64,000 bases of DNA, taken from positions 280,358-344,357 of the forward strand of contig CACYVN010000007.1 in the NCBI GenBank assembly GCA_902777855.1. Direction: 5' to 3'. The DNA is from an uncultured bacterium (GTDB taxonomy: Bacteria; Cyanobacteriota; Vampirovibrionia; Gastranaerophilales; Gastranaerophilaceae). Under the pieces are notes generated by a model that was given only the letters and a program-made list of their open reading frames with translations, had not been told where the DNA came from and did no database searches. Position 1 is the stretch's first letter; every line of letters begins with the position of its first letter. Position numbers and translations under genes: made by a program. Positions 1 to 8,392 of this stretch are shown here, one piece after another.

Positions 1-1
1 A

Positions 2-244
2 TGCTCATACGACCGGGAGAAGCTTGCAAGTACCCTTTCAAAAAAAATGGATTCTTCTTCAACTTTGATAATCGGAGATTATGATAAATTAACCGGAAAT
101 GTTGATTTACTTCTTGAAAAATACGGATTTGTCGAAAAAGTCTCAAATGTTTACGAAAAATTGCAAGATAATAAACAGCAGAATATATTTATTAGCTCAA
201 ATGCCAAATCAAACATTGATTATTATCCGTATTATTACAAATAA
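2..244 (+). CDS. C-terminal fragment of an unidentified protein (5' end outside window)
   Basis: The frame is open from the first complete codon at base 2 and stops at 242-244, so this is the last 80 residues of a gene that begins upstream. An internal ATG at 47 exists, but the open frame before it makes that start unlikely. The pattern DRE, then LIIGDYD, then an aromatic-rich end with VYEK loosely resembles the C-terminal strands of class I SAM-dependent methyltransferases such as CheR. That resemblance is weak and no catalytic motif lies in the visible part. The function is therefore left open. Confidence 0.55.
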   Translation, partial: CSYDREKLASTLSKKMDSSSTLIIGDYDKLTGNVDLLLEKYGFVEKVSNVYEKLQDNKQQNIFISSNAKSNIDYYPYYYK

Positions 245-251
245 TTATAAA

Positions 252-479
252 TTATTTTGTTCTCTTCTTCAAATCATAAAAAATAATTTTATATTCCAAA
301 ATCTCTGCAATATGCCTCACTTCGCTATATGGAATTGTTCCGTTTCTCAGTTTTTGGGATAAAGATGCAAGTGAATATTTTCTGCCTAATTTCTTTTCCA
401 ATTTTTGGGCAAGCAAAGTTAATGTTATATCTCTATCTGCAACCAGATTCTTAATTTCATTAAGGATTGGATTATTCAC
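252..479 (-). CDS. Small helix-turn-helix (Cro/C1-like) DNA-binding protein
   Basis: This is a 75-residue protein with a compact helical pattern: LTLLAQKLEKKLGRKYS, then SLASLSQKLRNGTIPYSEV, then HIAEILEY. That fits an XRE-type helix-turn-helix with the recognition helix around residues 36-46. It is a single-domain protein with no effector domain. The start is GTG at 479, supported by an AGGAGG ribosome-binding site about 5 nt upstream on the minus strand. It lies tail to tail with the preceding fragment, separated by 7 nt, so it is not in its operon. Its target is unknown. It could be a local regulator or an antitoxin-like protein, but no toxin partner is visible. Confidence 0.7.
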   Translation of the reverse strand: MNNPILNEIKNLVADRDITLTLLAQKLEKKLGRKYSLASLSQKLRNGTIPYSEVRHIAEILEYKIIFYDLKKRTK

Positions 480-658
480 GAGTCCTCCTGTTTTCTTAAT
501 GATAAATTATAAACTTGGATTATAGGGAATTTTCAATATTAATATTGACAAATTTATATTATTATTGAAGAATGTAAATAGTCAATAATATTGATATTAG
601 TACATATGTGAAGAAATAATTTATCCATCATAAGACTTTGAGTAAATATAAAAGTCAT

Positions 659-688
659 AAACCTGCGAGAGAAACTTGCAGGTTTTTC
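659..688 (+). terminator. Stem-loop with T tract
   Basis: AAACCTGC (659-666) pairs with GCAGGTTT (678-685) across an 11-nt loop, and a run of T follows. It could end a short plus-strand transcript. It lies 6 nt before a second, stronger hairpin. Confidence 0.5.
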
Positions 689-693
689 ATTAT

Positions 694-720
694 AAAAGCA
701 CCGATTTAATCGGTGCTTTT
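694..720 (-). terminator. Bidirectional intrinsic terminator
   Basis: A perfect 12-bp stem (694-705 with 709-720) has a 3-nt loop, with AAAA at the left base and TTTT at the right base, so it can work in either direction. It lies 26 nt past the stop of the minus-strand gene at 746-1147 and is the likely terminator of that gene. Confidence 0.75.
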
Positions 721-745
721 GAAAGATATTTATTTAAATTATTTA

Positions 746-1147
746 TTATTTACCGCCGCCGCCTGAGCCTCCATATGTAAATTCTACTTTGATGTTGTTT
801 GCAAGTAATTTCTGCCATGAATTTTCGTAGTTTTGGATTTCATTTAACTGTGTTTCAAGTGATTCTTTTTGAGCTTCAAGTTCTGATTCCCAGGCTGTTA
901 AACTTGCCATTTCAAATTCATGATCATTTTGAAATTCTATCAAGACTTCTGTATATTCATCTGTCCCGTACCCGATTTCAGGGTCGTAGTACAAGTTTTG
1001 CAACTTTTCGTTGTATGCCATTTGAGATGTTGAAGATTGTCTTGTTGCGGATAATTGCTGCATCTGAATATTTGATAATTGATTATTCAGACGACTCTTT
1101 TGTCGTGTAAAAAATAACAATTTTTCCTGTAAATTTGCTACTGACAT
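746..1147 (-). CDS. Coiled-coil small protein with glycine-rich tail (unknown function)
   Basis: The protein is about 133 residues and I do not recognise its family. The ATG at 1147 is preferred over an in-frame GTG at 1156, because an AGGTGA ribosome-binding site sits at ideal distance before the ATG and overlaps the GTG. The first 50 residues and residues 75-115 are polar heptad-like helices (for example LQEKLLFFTRQKSRL and LEAQKESLETQLNEI). The chain ends in GGSGGGGK after a short beta-like VEFTY. There is no signal peptide or membrane segment. The helix pair resembles small secretion-substrate or filament proteins, but this is only an impression. It is divergent from the Gly-rich gene at 1339, and both may share the region in between for regulation. 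Confidence 0.7.
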   Translation of the reverse strand: MSVANLQEKLLFFTRQKSRLNNQLSNIQMQQLSATRQSSTSQMAYNEKLQNLYYDPEIGYGTDEYTEVLIEFQNDHEFEMASLTAWESELEAQKESLETQLNEIQNYENSWQKLLANNIKVEFTYGGSGGGGK

Positions 1148-1338
1148 GGCTCTCACCTCGTTTTTTTTTATTCTCTCTTACACATGTAAAGTATTTTAAA
1201 AATCACTGATTTCACATGTTTTTAGTTTTGTTACATTTATTTACAAATAATTTTAAAGATTGTTTTAGTAATATCCGTTTATATTATTGACTTGGTGAAA
1301 AATATCATTAAAACCCGGACAGAAAGGCTTGTGTATTT

Positions 1339-1803
1339 ATGTCGATAAATTCAATCGGACAATTAGGCAGTTACGGAGGTGGTGGTTTTGGCAGTTCAGG
1401 CGGAATTTCCGAAGAAACAAGGCGTAAACTTATTGCATTGGGAATCGATCCAAGAACCGTCACTTCCGAAGCACAAGCACAAATTTTGATCAAAAATGCA
1501 ATACAAATGCGCAAGAATGCAAAAATTCCGTTGCCTGTCAATATTTGTCCGGGGCAACAGGAGCTTATATCAAAAGCTAAAACTTTAGCGGCAAAAACAG
1601 GACTTATAGTCTCAAATACAATTCCCTTAGAACAAATTTTAAAAGCAATATCAGATAAAATTGAAAAAGGGGGATATGAGGAGTTTAAATCTGAATTTGC
1701 ATCTTTGCAGGAGGCTTGTTGTAAAGTAAAACAAAACGAAGATGCTGTTTTTGCATCAATGAATTTAAATGCTGCTATTAATAAAATGATGTTAGGGTTA
1801 TAA
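1339..1803 (+). CDS. Glycine-rich N-terminus small protein (unknown function)
   Basis: This 154-residue protein starts with a Ser/Gly-rich segment (about residues 10-22, YGGGGFGSSGG) followed by a predicted helical body with two cysteines (CC) near residue 126. I see no signal peptide, membrane span or recognisable catalytic motif. An AGAAAGG purine stretch lies upstream of the ATG but is rather far (about 12 nt). It is transcribed divergently from the coiled-coil Gly-tailed gene at 746-1147, which also has a Gly-rich stretch. The two may be functionally linked, but this is inference. The family is not recognised. Confidence 0.7.
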   Translation: MSINSIGQLGSYGGGGFGSSGGISEETRRKLIALGIDPRTVTSEAQAQILIKNAIQMRKNAKIPLPVNICPGQQELISKAKTLAAKTGLIVSNTIPLEQILKAISDKIEKGGYEEFKSEFASLQEACCKVKQNEDAVFASMNLNAAINKMMLGL

Positions 1804-1814
1804 TTTTGAATTGT

Positions 1815-2236
1815 ACATAAACTATATTGTCGGTATGTTCATTCTTTCTCTTTTCTTGCGATGAAAAGAGAAAGAATGAACCAAGAAAGAGAAAATACGC
1901 TATTTTACTGCAATGCCTGACGGCATCGCTCCGCCCCCCAGATATAAGTCTATAACGTTCATACGTTTTTGTCCTAACGGACAAAAATCAATCAGGCGCC
2001 TAAAAACGGCGCCTTTGATAATATTCTTACAAGCGCGCGGCGTAGTTTTAGCCGCGCTAAGAGATTTTTGCCTGAAAGGCAAAAACACATATTACCGCTT
2101 TAGCGGTCTTTTGCCGCCGTAGGCGGTATTATAATCAGCGAAGTTTTCTTTTAAGTTTTCTTTTCTTTGGTTCATTTCTTTTCTTTTGCCTGCTAACAAA
2201 AGAAAAGAAATGAACTACTGATAATATAGTTTATTT
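1815..2236. mobile_element. MITE-like non-coding element with imperfect terminal inverted repeats and a chain of hairpins (copy 1)
   Basis: The left end (1817-1843) and right end (2209-2234) are inverted repeats sharing ATAAACTATATT, then a TCGGTA/TCAGTA core, then TTCATT. Inside are many short stem-loops in a row: a long pyrimidine/purine hairpin near 1838-1880, a GTCC/GGAC hairpin near 1971-1990, GGCGCC arms near 1996-2014, GCGCGGC arms near 2034-2058, GCC/GGC arms near 2066-2087, ACCGC/GCGGT near 2095-2108, and a long hairpin near 2169-2215. No gene is credible here. The same terminal sequence family bounds 13538-14042, so this looks like a dispersed family. The transposase is not in the window. 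Confidence 0.65.
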
Positions 2237-2296
2237 GTTATCTTAATTAACTTGATTTTTTAACTATAATTAATTAAAATGGTGTAAAGAGCGGAT

Positions 2297-3889
2297 ATGA
2301 AAAAGAATACAACCATTTTAGATAAACAAATAGATAAAGAACTCAAAACGGGGAATGTTAAATCCGCCATTGAGTTGTGCCAGATAGGTTTACAGAAAGA
2401 TCCGACAAATGCGCAGTTGCATCTGCGACTCGGTGATTTGTATCTGACATGGCATCTTGATATTTATTCTTCAAGTCAATATATTGATGAAGCAATAACT
2501 GAGTATCAGATGGCTCTTGAATCTATAGATTCCCCTGAATTATATTACAAAATCGGTGTTGCTCAGTATCACAAGGGGGACTTAGACAAAGCTGTAAACT
2601 ACTTTAATGCCGCAATAAAAAGAAACCAAAAATACGCAAGAGCATACTATATGCTCGCCGAAACATATACCAAAAAAGCAAGATTCACAGATGCTATTGA
2701 TAATGCAAAACTTGCCGTAAAATATGCTCCGTTTGCAAGCTCATGTGCACATACACTTTTAAAAAGTCTTTATCAGGTATCGTCATTCAGAGTTTTAAAA
2801 AACAAAATATTGTCTTTTTATGAAAATGTTATGGCAACATTGACTTTGCCTTTTGATATAGAAGCTATAAAGCGTGTCAAAGAATCATTGTCATATATAA
2901 AATTTTTACCGATTTTGTTTAAAGGTTATCTTGCTGTCCAGACAAAAGGAATCGATCAGGCACTTGACATATACATTGAAGCCATAGACAAAGCACCGGG
3001 GTTTGTACCGTTATATTGTCTTTTGGGCGATATTTATTCATCTTTGGGCAGATTTGACGATGCCATAACCGAGTACAAAATGGCAATTTGGCTTGATAGC
3101 TTAAACATTCCTGCATACCGTCATTTGTGCAGAGCCTATGAGGATTTGGGCGATTATGATAATGCGGTTGAAGTGTACGAAAAACTCATTCAGATTATGC
3201 CGAATATGCCTGAATTTCACTCAAATTTAGCAAATATTTTATATATAAAAGGAGATGTTGACGGTGCAGTTTCGCATTTTCAGACGGCGATTACCCTGAA
3301 TCCGAGTAAAGAATGGACAAGTGTTGTTAATCAGACTTTGGGGTTTGTTTTTCAGGAAACAAAAAACGACCTTGATGCTGCAATTACTTCTTATCAAAGT
3401 GCATATCTTATGACTCCTGAGGATATTGATATTTATATTAATTTGGGAAGTGCGTTTTATGACAAAGAGGATTTTGAAAACGCTCTGACGGTTTACCGCA
3501 ATGCTTTGGAGCTTGATCCTAAAAATGCCAAAATCCATTGTAATTTAGGATTTTTATACTGGGGACAGGGGCAAACGCAGGAAGCCATAAGAGAATACGA
3601 ACATGCAATTGAATATGACAATACTTATGCTATTGCTTATAATAATTTGGGGGTAATTTATCTTGATGATTTAGGCAGAGTTGCGCCAGCTATTGAGATG
3701 TTTAAAAAAGCTGTCGAGAATAATCCGAATTATGCACTTGCGCACTTTAATCTTGCCCGTTCGATTGCAATTACGGGTGATAAGATTGAGGCCGCCAAAC
3801 TGTATCAGATAGCGCAGGATGTGAATAAAATTACGGATGAAATCGATCCGCAGGATATAACGGATAAAATCAATGCATTGTTTGATTAA
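2297..3889 (+). CDS. Tetratricopeptide-repeat (TPR) protein
   Basis: The 530-residue protein is made almost wholly of TPR units. Typical signatures are ELYYKIGVAQYHKGDLDKAV, ARAYYMLAETYTKKARFTDA, VPLYCLLGDIYSSLGRFDDA, AYRHLCRAYEDLGDYDNAV and AYNNLGVIYLDDLGRVAPA, giving at least nine repeats. There is no signal peptide or membrane segment, so it is probably a cytoplasmic scaffold. The upstream region holds the MITE-like element, and the ribosome-binding site is weak (AAAGAGCG). A small exported protein follows 14 nt after the stop and is probably co-transcribed. TPR proteins bind partner proteins, and the partner here is unknown. Confidence 0.9.
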   Translation: MKKNTTILDKQIDKELKTGNVKSAIELCQIGLQKDPTNAQLHLRLGDLYLTWHLDIYSSSQYIDEAITEYQMALESIDSPELYYKIGVAQYHKGDLDKAVNYFNAAIKRNQKYARAYYMLAETYTKKARFTDAIDNAKLAVKYAPFASSCAHTLLKSLYQVSSFRVLKNKILSFYENVMATLTLPFDIEAIKRVKESLSYIKFLPILFKGYLAVQTKGIDQALDIYIEAIDKAPGFVPLYCLLGDIYSSLGRFDDAITEYKMAIWLDSLNIPAYRHLCRAYEDLGDYDNAVEVYEKLIQIMPNMPEFHSNLANILYIKGDVDGAVSHFQTAITLNPSKEWTSVVNQTLGFVFQETKNDLDAAITSYQSAYLMTPEDIDIYINLGSAFYDKEDFENALTVYRNALELDPKNAKIHCNLGFLYWGQGQTQEAIREYEHAIEYDNTYAIAYNNLGVIYLDDLGRVAPAIEMFKKAVENNPNYALAHFNLARSIAITGDKIEAAKLYQIAQDVNKITDEIDPQDITDKINALFD

Positions 3890-3903
3890 TAAGGAGTAAA
3901 AAA

Positions 3904-4188
3904 ATGAAAAAGATTGTTGTTTTGTTTATTGCAATTATGACATTAAGTTTGGGGTTACCGTCATTTGCCGGAACACACGGAACAAACGGTAAAGTCAGTG
4001 GCAGGTCTGTTGGAGCAAGTTTATTATCTTTAATAGTTTGGCCGGGGATAGGTCAGGCGGTTAATGACAATAGTTACGATAAAAATGTCACTCATGCGGT
4101 TTTGGGATTGACAGGTGTTTTCAGAATTTGGTCTTTCTATGACGCATTAGTTGACCGCAAAGGCGGAGTCTGGAAAAACAGAATTTAA
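3904..4188 (+). CDS. Small exported protein with one hydrophobic segment
   Basis: This 94-residue protein has a classical signal peptide (MKKIVVLFIAIMTLSLG, cleavage plausible after SFA near residue 22). The mature part is short, with a Gly/Ser stretch, a hydrophobic segment around residues 38-50 (SLLSLIVWPGIGQ) and another around 65-78. It follows an AAGGAG ribosome-binding site and sits 14 nt behind the TPR gene. A strong terminator at 4207-4246 closes the transcript. The mature part may stay membrane-associated. The function is unknown. Confidence 0.75.
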   Translation: MKKIVVLFIAIMTLSLGLPSFAGTHGTNGKVSGRSVGASLLSLIVWPGIGQAVNDNSYDKNVTHAVLGLTGVFRIWSFYDALVDRKGGVWKNRI

Positions 4189-4206
4189 TTATTTGACTTT
4201 TTATTG

Positions 4207-4246
4207 AAAACATAGGCGGGATAAATATCCCGCCTATGTTTTGTTG
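4207..4246 (+). terminator. Strong intrinsic terminator after 2297-4188
   Basis: A 12-bp stem (CATAGGCGGGAT at 4211-4222 with its exact complement at 4227-4238) has a short AAAT loop. It is preceded by AAAA and followed by a T-rich tract. Confidence 0.85.
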
Positions 4247-4286
4247 TCAGGGTTGGTTAACTTCTATTTTGTCATTGTGAGAATGC

Positions 4287-4312
4287 ATGTCAGGCTAAAG
4301 CTTAACTGACAT
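4287..4312. repeat. Dispersed palindrome, GTCAG...CTGAC family
   Basis: ATGTCAG (4287-4293) pairs with CTGACAT (4306-4312). Similar small palindromes lie at 8321-8338, 35954-35976 and 37657-37676, always between genes. Confidence 0.45.
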
Positions 4313-4321
4313 TTATTCAAA

Positions 4322-4350
4322 ATAAAAACGGTCGGGGGTTATTCCGACCG
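4322..4350 (-). terminator. Intrinsic terminator of the Q-rich gene
   Basis: Read on the minus strand, CGGTCGG (complement of 4344-4350) pairs with CCGACCG (complement of 4329-4335) and is followed by TTTTTATT. It lies 36 nt past the stop of the gene at 4386-5138. Confidence 0.75.
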
Positions 4351-4385
4351 AAGATATTAGGGTTAAATTATTTATAGAAAGGGGG

Positions 4386-5138
4386 TTAAACTAATTGTTG
4401 ATTATCTGCTTGTTGAGCCTTTGATTTATTTACGAATGCATCTATAACGGAACCGATAGCCCAGCCTGCGACTGCAAAAAGAGGGAGTTTTACAGCTACA
4501 CTTTTAAGGCTGAATGCGTTTTTGAGCCCGACACCTTTGCAAAGTTTTACTATTCCGCCTGCAAGAGCGGTAAGACCGCCTGCAAGAATACCTGTTCTTT
4601 TACCTGTATCAGATGCTTCGTATATATTGCCTTTTTCTGTGATTCTGATATTTGGATTTTCTGCCATAAGTTTTTCATAATATTCGCTTAATTGTTCCGG
4701 AGTTAATTGTGGTTGCTGAGCTTGTTGACCACTAAATGCCGGAGCATAAGGATTTTGTACATATTGTTGCGGATATTGTACTTGTTGCTGATATTGCGGT
4801 TGTGTTTGAGGATATTGAACCTGTTGTTGTGGGTACTGTACTTGTTGCTGAGGGTATTGTTGCCCCTGTGTACTTTGTTGTGTTTGCTGAGCTTGCAGTG
4901 CTTGTGTCGGTACTGCCATTGGTCCAAAAATACTTGCTCTTTGCTCATCCGTAATATTACCAGTTTTCAGACAATCCGGCATTAAAAAATCATTTGAATA
5001 ATCTTTTGGCATATTAAAAAGACTGCCTTGCATACCTGTATTGAAACCTGTATTAAATCCTGTGCCATAATTAGCCGGAGCTGTTGAAGTTGTCGAACTT
5101 GTTACATTCCCTACCTGTGTTAATAATTCATTACCCAT
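4386..5138 (-). CDS. Glutamine-rich low-complexity protein with C-terminal hydrophobic segments
   Basis: The 250-residue protein has a Ser/Thr/Gly N-terminus, a Gln/Tyr/Pro-rich tract at about residues 79-144 built from repeats of YPQQQVQ, a short helical part (TPEQLSEYYEKL), and two hydrophobic segments at about 183-199 and 215-234. The DNA of the tract is itself a tandem repeat of GTTG/ATTG-type triplets, so its length probably varies between strains. No signal peptide is seen. A prion-like or adhesive low-complexity linker tethered by the C-terminus is possible, but the function is unknown. It is a single gene with its own terminator. Confidence 0.75.
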   Translation of the reverse strand: MGNELLTQVGNVTSSTTSTAPANYGTGFNTGFNTGMQGSLFNMPKDYSNDFLMPDCLKTGNITDEQRASIFGPMAVPTQALQAQQTQQSTQGQQYPQQQVQYPQQQVQYPQTQPQYQQQVQYPQQYVQNPYAPAFSGQQAQQPQLTPEQLSEYYEKLMAENPNIRITEKGNIYEASDTGKRTGILAGGLTALAGGIVKLCKGVGLKNAFSLKSVAVKLPLFAVAGWAIGSVIDAFVNKSKAQQADNQQLV

Positions 5139-5262
5139 AACTAAAATAACCTTTCCTACAAAATAATTTAATAACCCTACTCTTATATAAAGTATTTTTA
5201 TTTTTCAAAATTGCTTTTTTATTAAAATTTGTTAACAAAATCCGAAAAATTCAATAAAATTG

Positions 5263-5268
5263 TATAAT
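5263..5268 (+). promoter_or_regulatory. -10 box (TATAAT) 6 nt before the start codon; leaderless candidate
   Basis: TATAAT ends at 5268 and the ATG of the transporter gene begins at 5275. A transcript starting 7 nt after the box would begin on the start codon. No ribosome-binding site is visible and no convincing -35 box. Confidence 0.5.
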
Positions 5269-5274
5269 TACCTT

Positions 5275-5829
5275 ATGGAAAAGTCGTTTTTTTCAATATT
5301 TAAAACATTTTTTAAAGTCGGAGCGATACTTTTAGGCGGAGGATATGTAATATTGCCGCTTTTGACCTCAGAACTTGTTGATAAAAAAGGATGGATAACA
5401 TCAGATGAACTTTGCGAGTATTATGCGATAAGTACAAGCCTGCCGGGGGTTATTGCAATAAATACTGCCGTATTTACGGGCAGAAAACTTCTCGGAACAA
5501 AAGGGGCTATTGCATCAATTTTAGGGGTTACTTTACCTTCATTTTTGGTAATAGTTTTGCTTGCTTCTGTATTGAGCGAACTTGTCCGATTTAACCATGT
5601 AAATTACATATTTTGGGGAGTCGGAATTGGGGTTATTGCGCTTTTATTCTTTGCAGTAAAAGAAATGTGGTCAAAATGTGTAACTGACAGATTTACTTCA
5701 GTTATTTATGTTTTGTGCCTAATCCTTGCGCTTTGTGGGAAAATTTCGCCTGCGATAATAGTGATATTTGCAATAATTACCGGACTTGCGGTTCAATTTA
5801 TAAAAAACAAGAGGAAAAGTAATGATTAA
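5275..5829 (+). CDS. Chromate-transporter (CHR) family protein, first half-size subunit
   Basis: The 184-residue integral membrane protein carries the CHR-domain signature FFKVGAILLGGGYVILPLL and the ISTSLPGVIAINTAVFTG loop, followed by several hydrophobic spans. In this family short CHR proteins come as pairs encoded side by side, in place of the long two-domain ChrA. The following gene overlaps by 8 nt and is the second half. Chromate efflux is the activity known for characterised members. Natural substrates of gut homologues are not established. The ATG at 5275 fits the usual N-terminus; a TTG at 5260 is in frame but lies inside the -10 box. Confidence 0.88.
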   Translation: MEKSFFSIFKTFFKVGAILLGGGYVILPLLTSELVDKKGWITSDELCEYYAISTSLPGVIAINTAVFTGRKLLGTKGAIASILGVTLPSFLVIVLLASVLSELVRFNHVNYIFWGVGIGVIALLFFAVKEMWSKCVTDRFTSVIYVLCLILALCGKISPAIIVIFAIITGLAVQFIKNKRKSND

Positions 5830-6364
5830 ACTCCTGTTACAATTATTTATTCAGTATTTTCATATCGGAGTATTTTCTTTTGGCGGAGGGTATGCAACGC
5901 TTCCGTTTTTGTATGAAATTGCGGAAAAATTCAAATGGTTTAGCGTAACTCAATTAACAGACATGATTGCAGTATCTTCAGTTACCCCCGGACCTGTCGG
6001 GATAAATATGGCAACATTTTCAGGATTTACAACGGCGGGGATAGTCGGTGCGATTTGTGCTACTTTCGCTATTGTTCTACCGTCTTTTATTTTTGTATCA
6101 ATTGTGTATAAAATCCTTGATAATTTTAAAGAAAATTCTTATGTCCAAAGTTGTGTAAAAACGCTAAAACCGGCAGGTTGCGCGCTTTTATCGGCAGTCG
6201 GAATAAAACTTTTATTCACTTCTAATCTGCATTTGCTTGGTTTTTTATGCCTTGTGCTATTTTTAATTACGGGGGTTGTCAAAAAGCGTGAGCCGCTTTT
6301 CTATTTGGGTGTTTCGGCATTATTTGGACTTGTAATTGGGCATCTGCATTGGATTGGTGTTTAA
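5822..6364 (+). CDS. Chromate-transporter (CHR) family protein, second half-size subunit
   Basis: The 180-residue membrane protein has the second CHR copy: FHIGVFSFGGGYATLPFL and the VSSVTPGPVGINMATFSG motif, which match the paired half of the family. The start overlaps the end of the first subunit by 8 nt, so translation is coupled and a heterodimer is likely. About five hydrophobic segments are visible. The substrate is inferred from family membership only. Confidence 0.88.
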   Translation: MIKLLLQLFIQYFHIGVFSFGGGYATLPFLYEIAEKFKWFSVTQLTDMIAVSSVTPGPVGINMATFSGFTTAGIVGAICATFAIVLPSFIFVSIVYKILDNFKENSYVQSCVKTLKPAGCALLSAVGIKLLFTSNLHLLGFLCLVLFLITGVVKKREPLFYLGVSALFGLVIGHLHWIGV

Positions 6365-6520
6365 TTAATTCTCTTGTTACAAATTATTAAGAAAGTCAAA
6401 AAGTTTTTATCGCTCGAAATTCAATATATACAATAGTTTTATATATTGTTACAAAATTCGTTGTATTCTTAAAAATCGTTTATTATATAATACTTTCAAG
6501 AGGAATATAAATTAACCGAC

Positions 6521-7609
6521 ATGGCTAAATTAAATATATTGCAATGGTTGTATAAACACTCTCCCGTTAATTTTTACAGTATAACAGATAACGGCGAAAC
6601 CATAATAAAATCAATAAATAATACTTTTGCAGGGTATAAATATGCTGCAATATTTTCTGATGAAAAATTAAATGCTTTGCGTAAAGTTATAAAAAATTTC
6701 AAAAGATTTTCGACAATATCGGTTCTTTTGTCCTATTTTATTTTGGTTTACGGTTTTGTATTCCCTCATTATGAACTTTTTAAATATAACTATGCCAAAG
6801 CAATAATAATAATTTTTGCGGTATTATTGCCGTTTATAATTTCGGGTTTGGTTTCCTTGTTGTTTGAGTACTATCTCAAAAAGAAATTCGGAAATTTTGA
6901 AAGAGCTCATTTCCCTACGTCTACTGTTATAGAAACTCAGTCTTACAGAGAATTTAAATTTGAAATTCTGAAAATATTTCTTCTTTTAATCGCCATTGGC
7001 GGGATATATTTGTGGATTGGGTCGCCTTACGAAACAACTTTAAATCTCATTAATAAAGGCAAATATTCCGATGCTGTCAAAATGACAACAATTTGGTCAA
7101 AAATTTTGCCCGTTGATGCTCAGTGGTATTCACTGCGAGGTTATGCAAAATTTTATGACGGTGATTATAAAGGTGCTATTGCTGATTATGACAAGGCTTA
7201 TCAGTTAAAAGACAATGAATATAAATGCATGAGTTTTGATAATAAAATTTATATCAAGTATATTCTTAACGATTATGAATCCGCAATTGACGATTTTGAC
7301 AGAGAAATTAAAAAAACCAAAGATGAAGGTGAGAGAAATTCTTTATTATGGGATAAGGCACAGTTTTTATATAATATAGACGAATATAAAAATGCACTAA
7401 AGATATATAATGATTTGATTGAAAAATCGGTTGAAGACAGAATTTATCTTGTGGAAAATCGATTATATTATGAGCGTGCTCAGGTTTATAAGAGTTTGGG
7501 ACTGAATAAAGAAGCTGATGCTGATGAACAAAAAGCTCAGGAACTTGATTTGGATATTGAATATCAGACTTCTATTCCGGAACCGACTTTGATTTTGGAA
7601 GAAATGTAA
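6521..7609 (+). CDS. Membrane-anchored TPR protein
   Basis: The 362-residue protein has three hydrophobic spans at about residues 65-81, 92-115 and 148-166, then a TPR-like region (WYSLRGYAKFYDGDYKGA, LLWDKAQFLYNIDEYKNAL, YERAQVYKSLGLNKEA). The TPR part probably faces one side of the membrane as a docking domain. A TATAAT box at 6486-6491 suggests a 23-nt leader containing AGAGGAA, but that ribosome-binding site is about 15 nt from the ATG, farther than usual. The partner is unknown. Confidence 0.8.
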   Translation: MAKLNILQWLYKHSPVNFYSITDNGETIIKSINNTFAGYKYAAIFSDEKLNALRKVIKNFKRFSTISVLLSYFILVYGFVFPHYELFKYNYAKAIIIIFAVLLPFIISGLVSLLFEYYLKKKFGNFERAHFPTSTVIETQSYREFKFEILKIFLLLIAIGGIYLWIGSPYETTLNLINKGKYSDAVKMTTIWSKILPVDAQWYSLRGYAKFYDGDYKGAIADYDKAYQLKDNEYKCMSFDNKIYIKYILNDYESAIDDFDREIKKTKDEGERNSLLWDKAQFLYNIDEYKNALKIYNDLIEKSVEDRIYLVENRLYYERAQVYKSLGLNKEADADEQKAQELDLDIEYQTSIPEPTLILEEM

Positions 7610-7649
7610 GTTTAATGTAAACAAATGATGATTTTTTCTGTGAAATTAT

Positions 7650-7655
7650 TATAAT
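7650..7655 (+). promoter_or_regulatory. -10 box (TATAAT) 6 nt before the start codon; leaderless candidate
   Basis: TATAAT ends at 7655 and the ATG lies at 7662. There is no purine-rich ribosome-binding site in the intervening 6 nt. Confidence 0.5.
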
Positions 7656-7661
7656 GTTTGT

Positions 7662-8309
7662 ATGAGAAAGTGCGTACTTTTTTTAATTATATTATCACTT
7701 GTTCTGATTCAGGGTAGTCCTGCAATTTGCAAGAATAAACTGCCTGTTGAAGGGAAAGGTTATGTCGGGACTCTGCCTGTTTTAACAAGAAATTATGCAT
7801 CAAACGAGGAAGCTATTGACAATACTCCCGCATCTGTTTCGCCCATTCCGTCAAAAGATTTTAACTCTGAAAGAGAGATTAAACCCGCACCGATAGAGGA
7901 TCCGTCCTTTGTGAATATTATTCTAAAAACAGATAAGACTTCAAAATACACAAATGATCTTATGGAGTTTATTCCTATTTTGGAAGAAATTTACGATATG
8001 CTTGATGAGAATAAAAATGTTCAGATTTTCAATGCAAAGGTTTATTATTTTAATAAAAGTGTGGATTATTTCAGGGATAAGTACGCAGGAAAACCCGAAA
8101 GTCAGTTCATTTCGTATAAAAGGCTGTTAGAACTTAATACTCATTCACGTTCGATTTCACTTTTAAGAACTGAGGCGGAAAAATATAATCCTTATCTTTC
8201 TTATGGCAGCGAAGGATACATTTATAATCCTAATAATCTGCGTGAACAGATGGGATATTTGAAAAACGAAATCAGACAAACAATTCTGCTTTTGAGAGAA
8301 TCGAATTAA
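7662..8309 (+). CDS. Exported protein of unknown function
   Basis: The 215-residue protein starts with a signal peptide (MRKCVLFLIILSLVLIQG, cleavage plausible near residue 22). A Pro/Ser-rich linker (residues 50-80) follows, then a helical domain with LEEIYDMLDENKNVQIFNAK and YLKNEIRQTILLLRES. No known catalytic motif is visible. It stands alone, with a palindrome at 8321-8338 after the stop. It is probably periplasmic. I do not recognise the family. Confidence 0.75.
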   Translation: MRKCVLFLIILSLVLIQGSPAICKNKLPVEGKGYVGTLPVLTRNYASNEEAIDNTPASVSPIPSKDFNSEREIKPAPIEDPSFVNIILKTDKTSKYTNDLMEFIPILEEIYDMLDENKNVQIFNAKVYYFNKSVDYFRDKYAGKPESQFISYKRLLELNTHSRSISLLRTEAEKYNPYLSYGSEGYIYNPNNLREQMGYLKNEIRQTILLLRESN

Positions 8310-8320
8310 TACTGTATAGT

Positions 8321-8338
8321 GTCAGGCAAATGCCTGAC
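8321..8338. repeat. Perfect palindrome GTCAGGCA/TGCCTGAC
   Basis: An 8-bp perfect stem with a 2-nt loop directly follows the 7662-8309 gene. It lacks a T tract, so it fits a REP-like palindrome better than a terminator. It belongs to the same small family as 4287, 35954 and 37657. Confidence 0.5.
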
Positions 8339-8392
8339 CTGTAAACTTTGTTGATTAAATATGCGGGGTGCAATTTTTTGCATCAAAATATT

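Noticed and set aside
1778-2122. ORFs of 62-69 codons in the first MITE-like element
   Set aside because: They are mirror-image reads of palindromes, so they carry no independent coding evidence.
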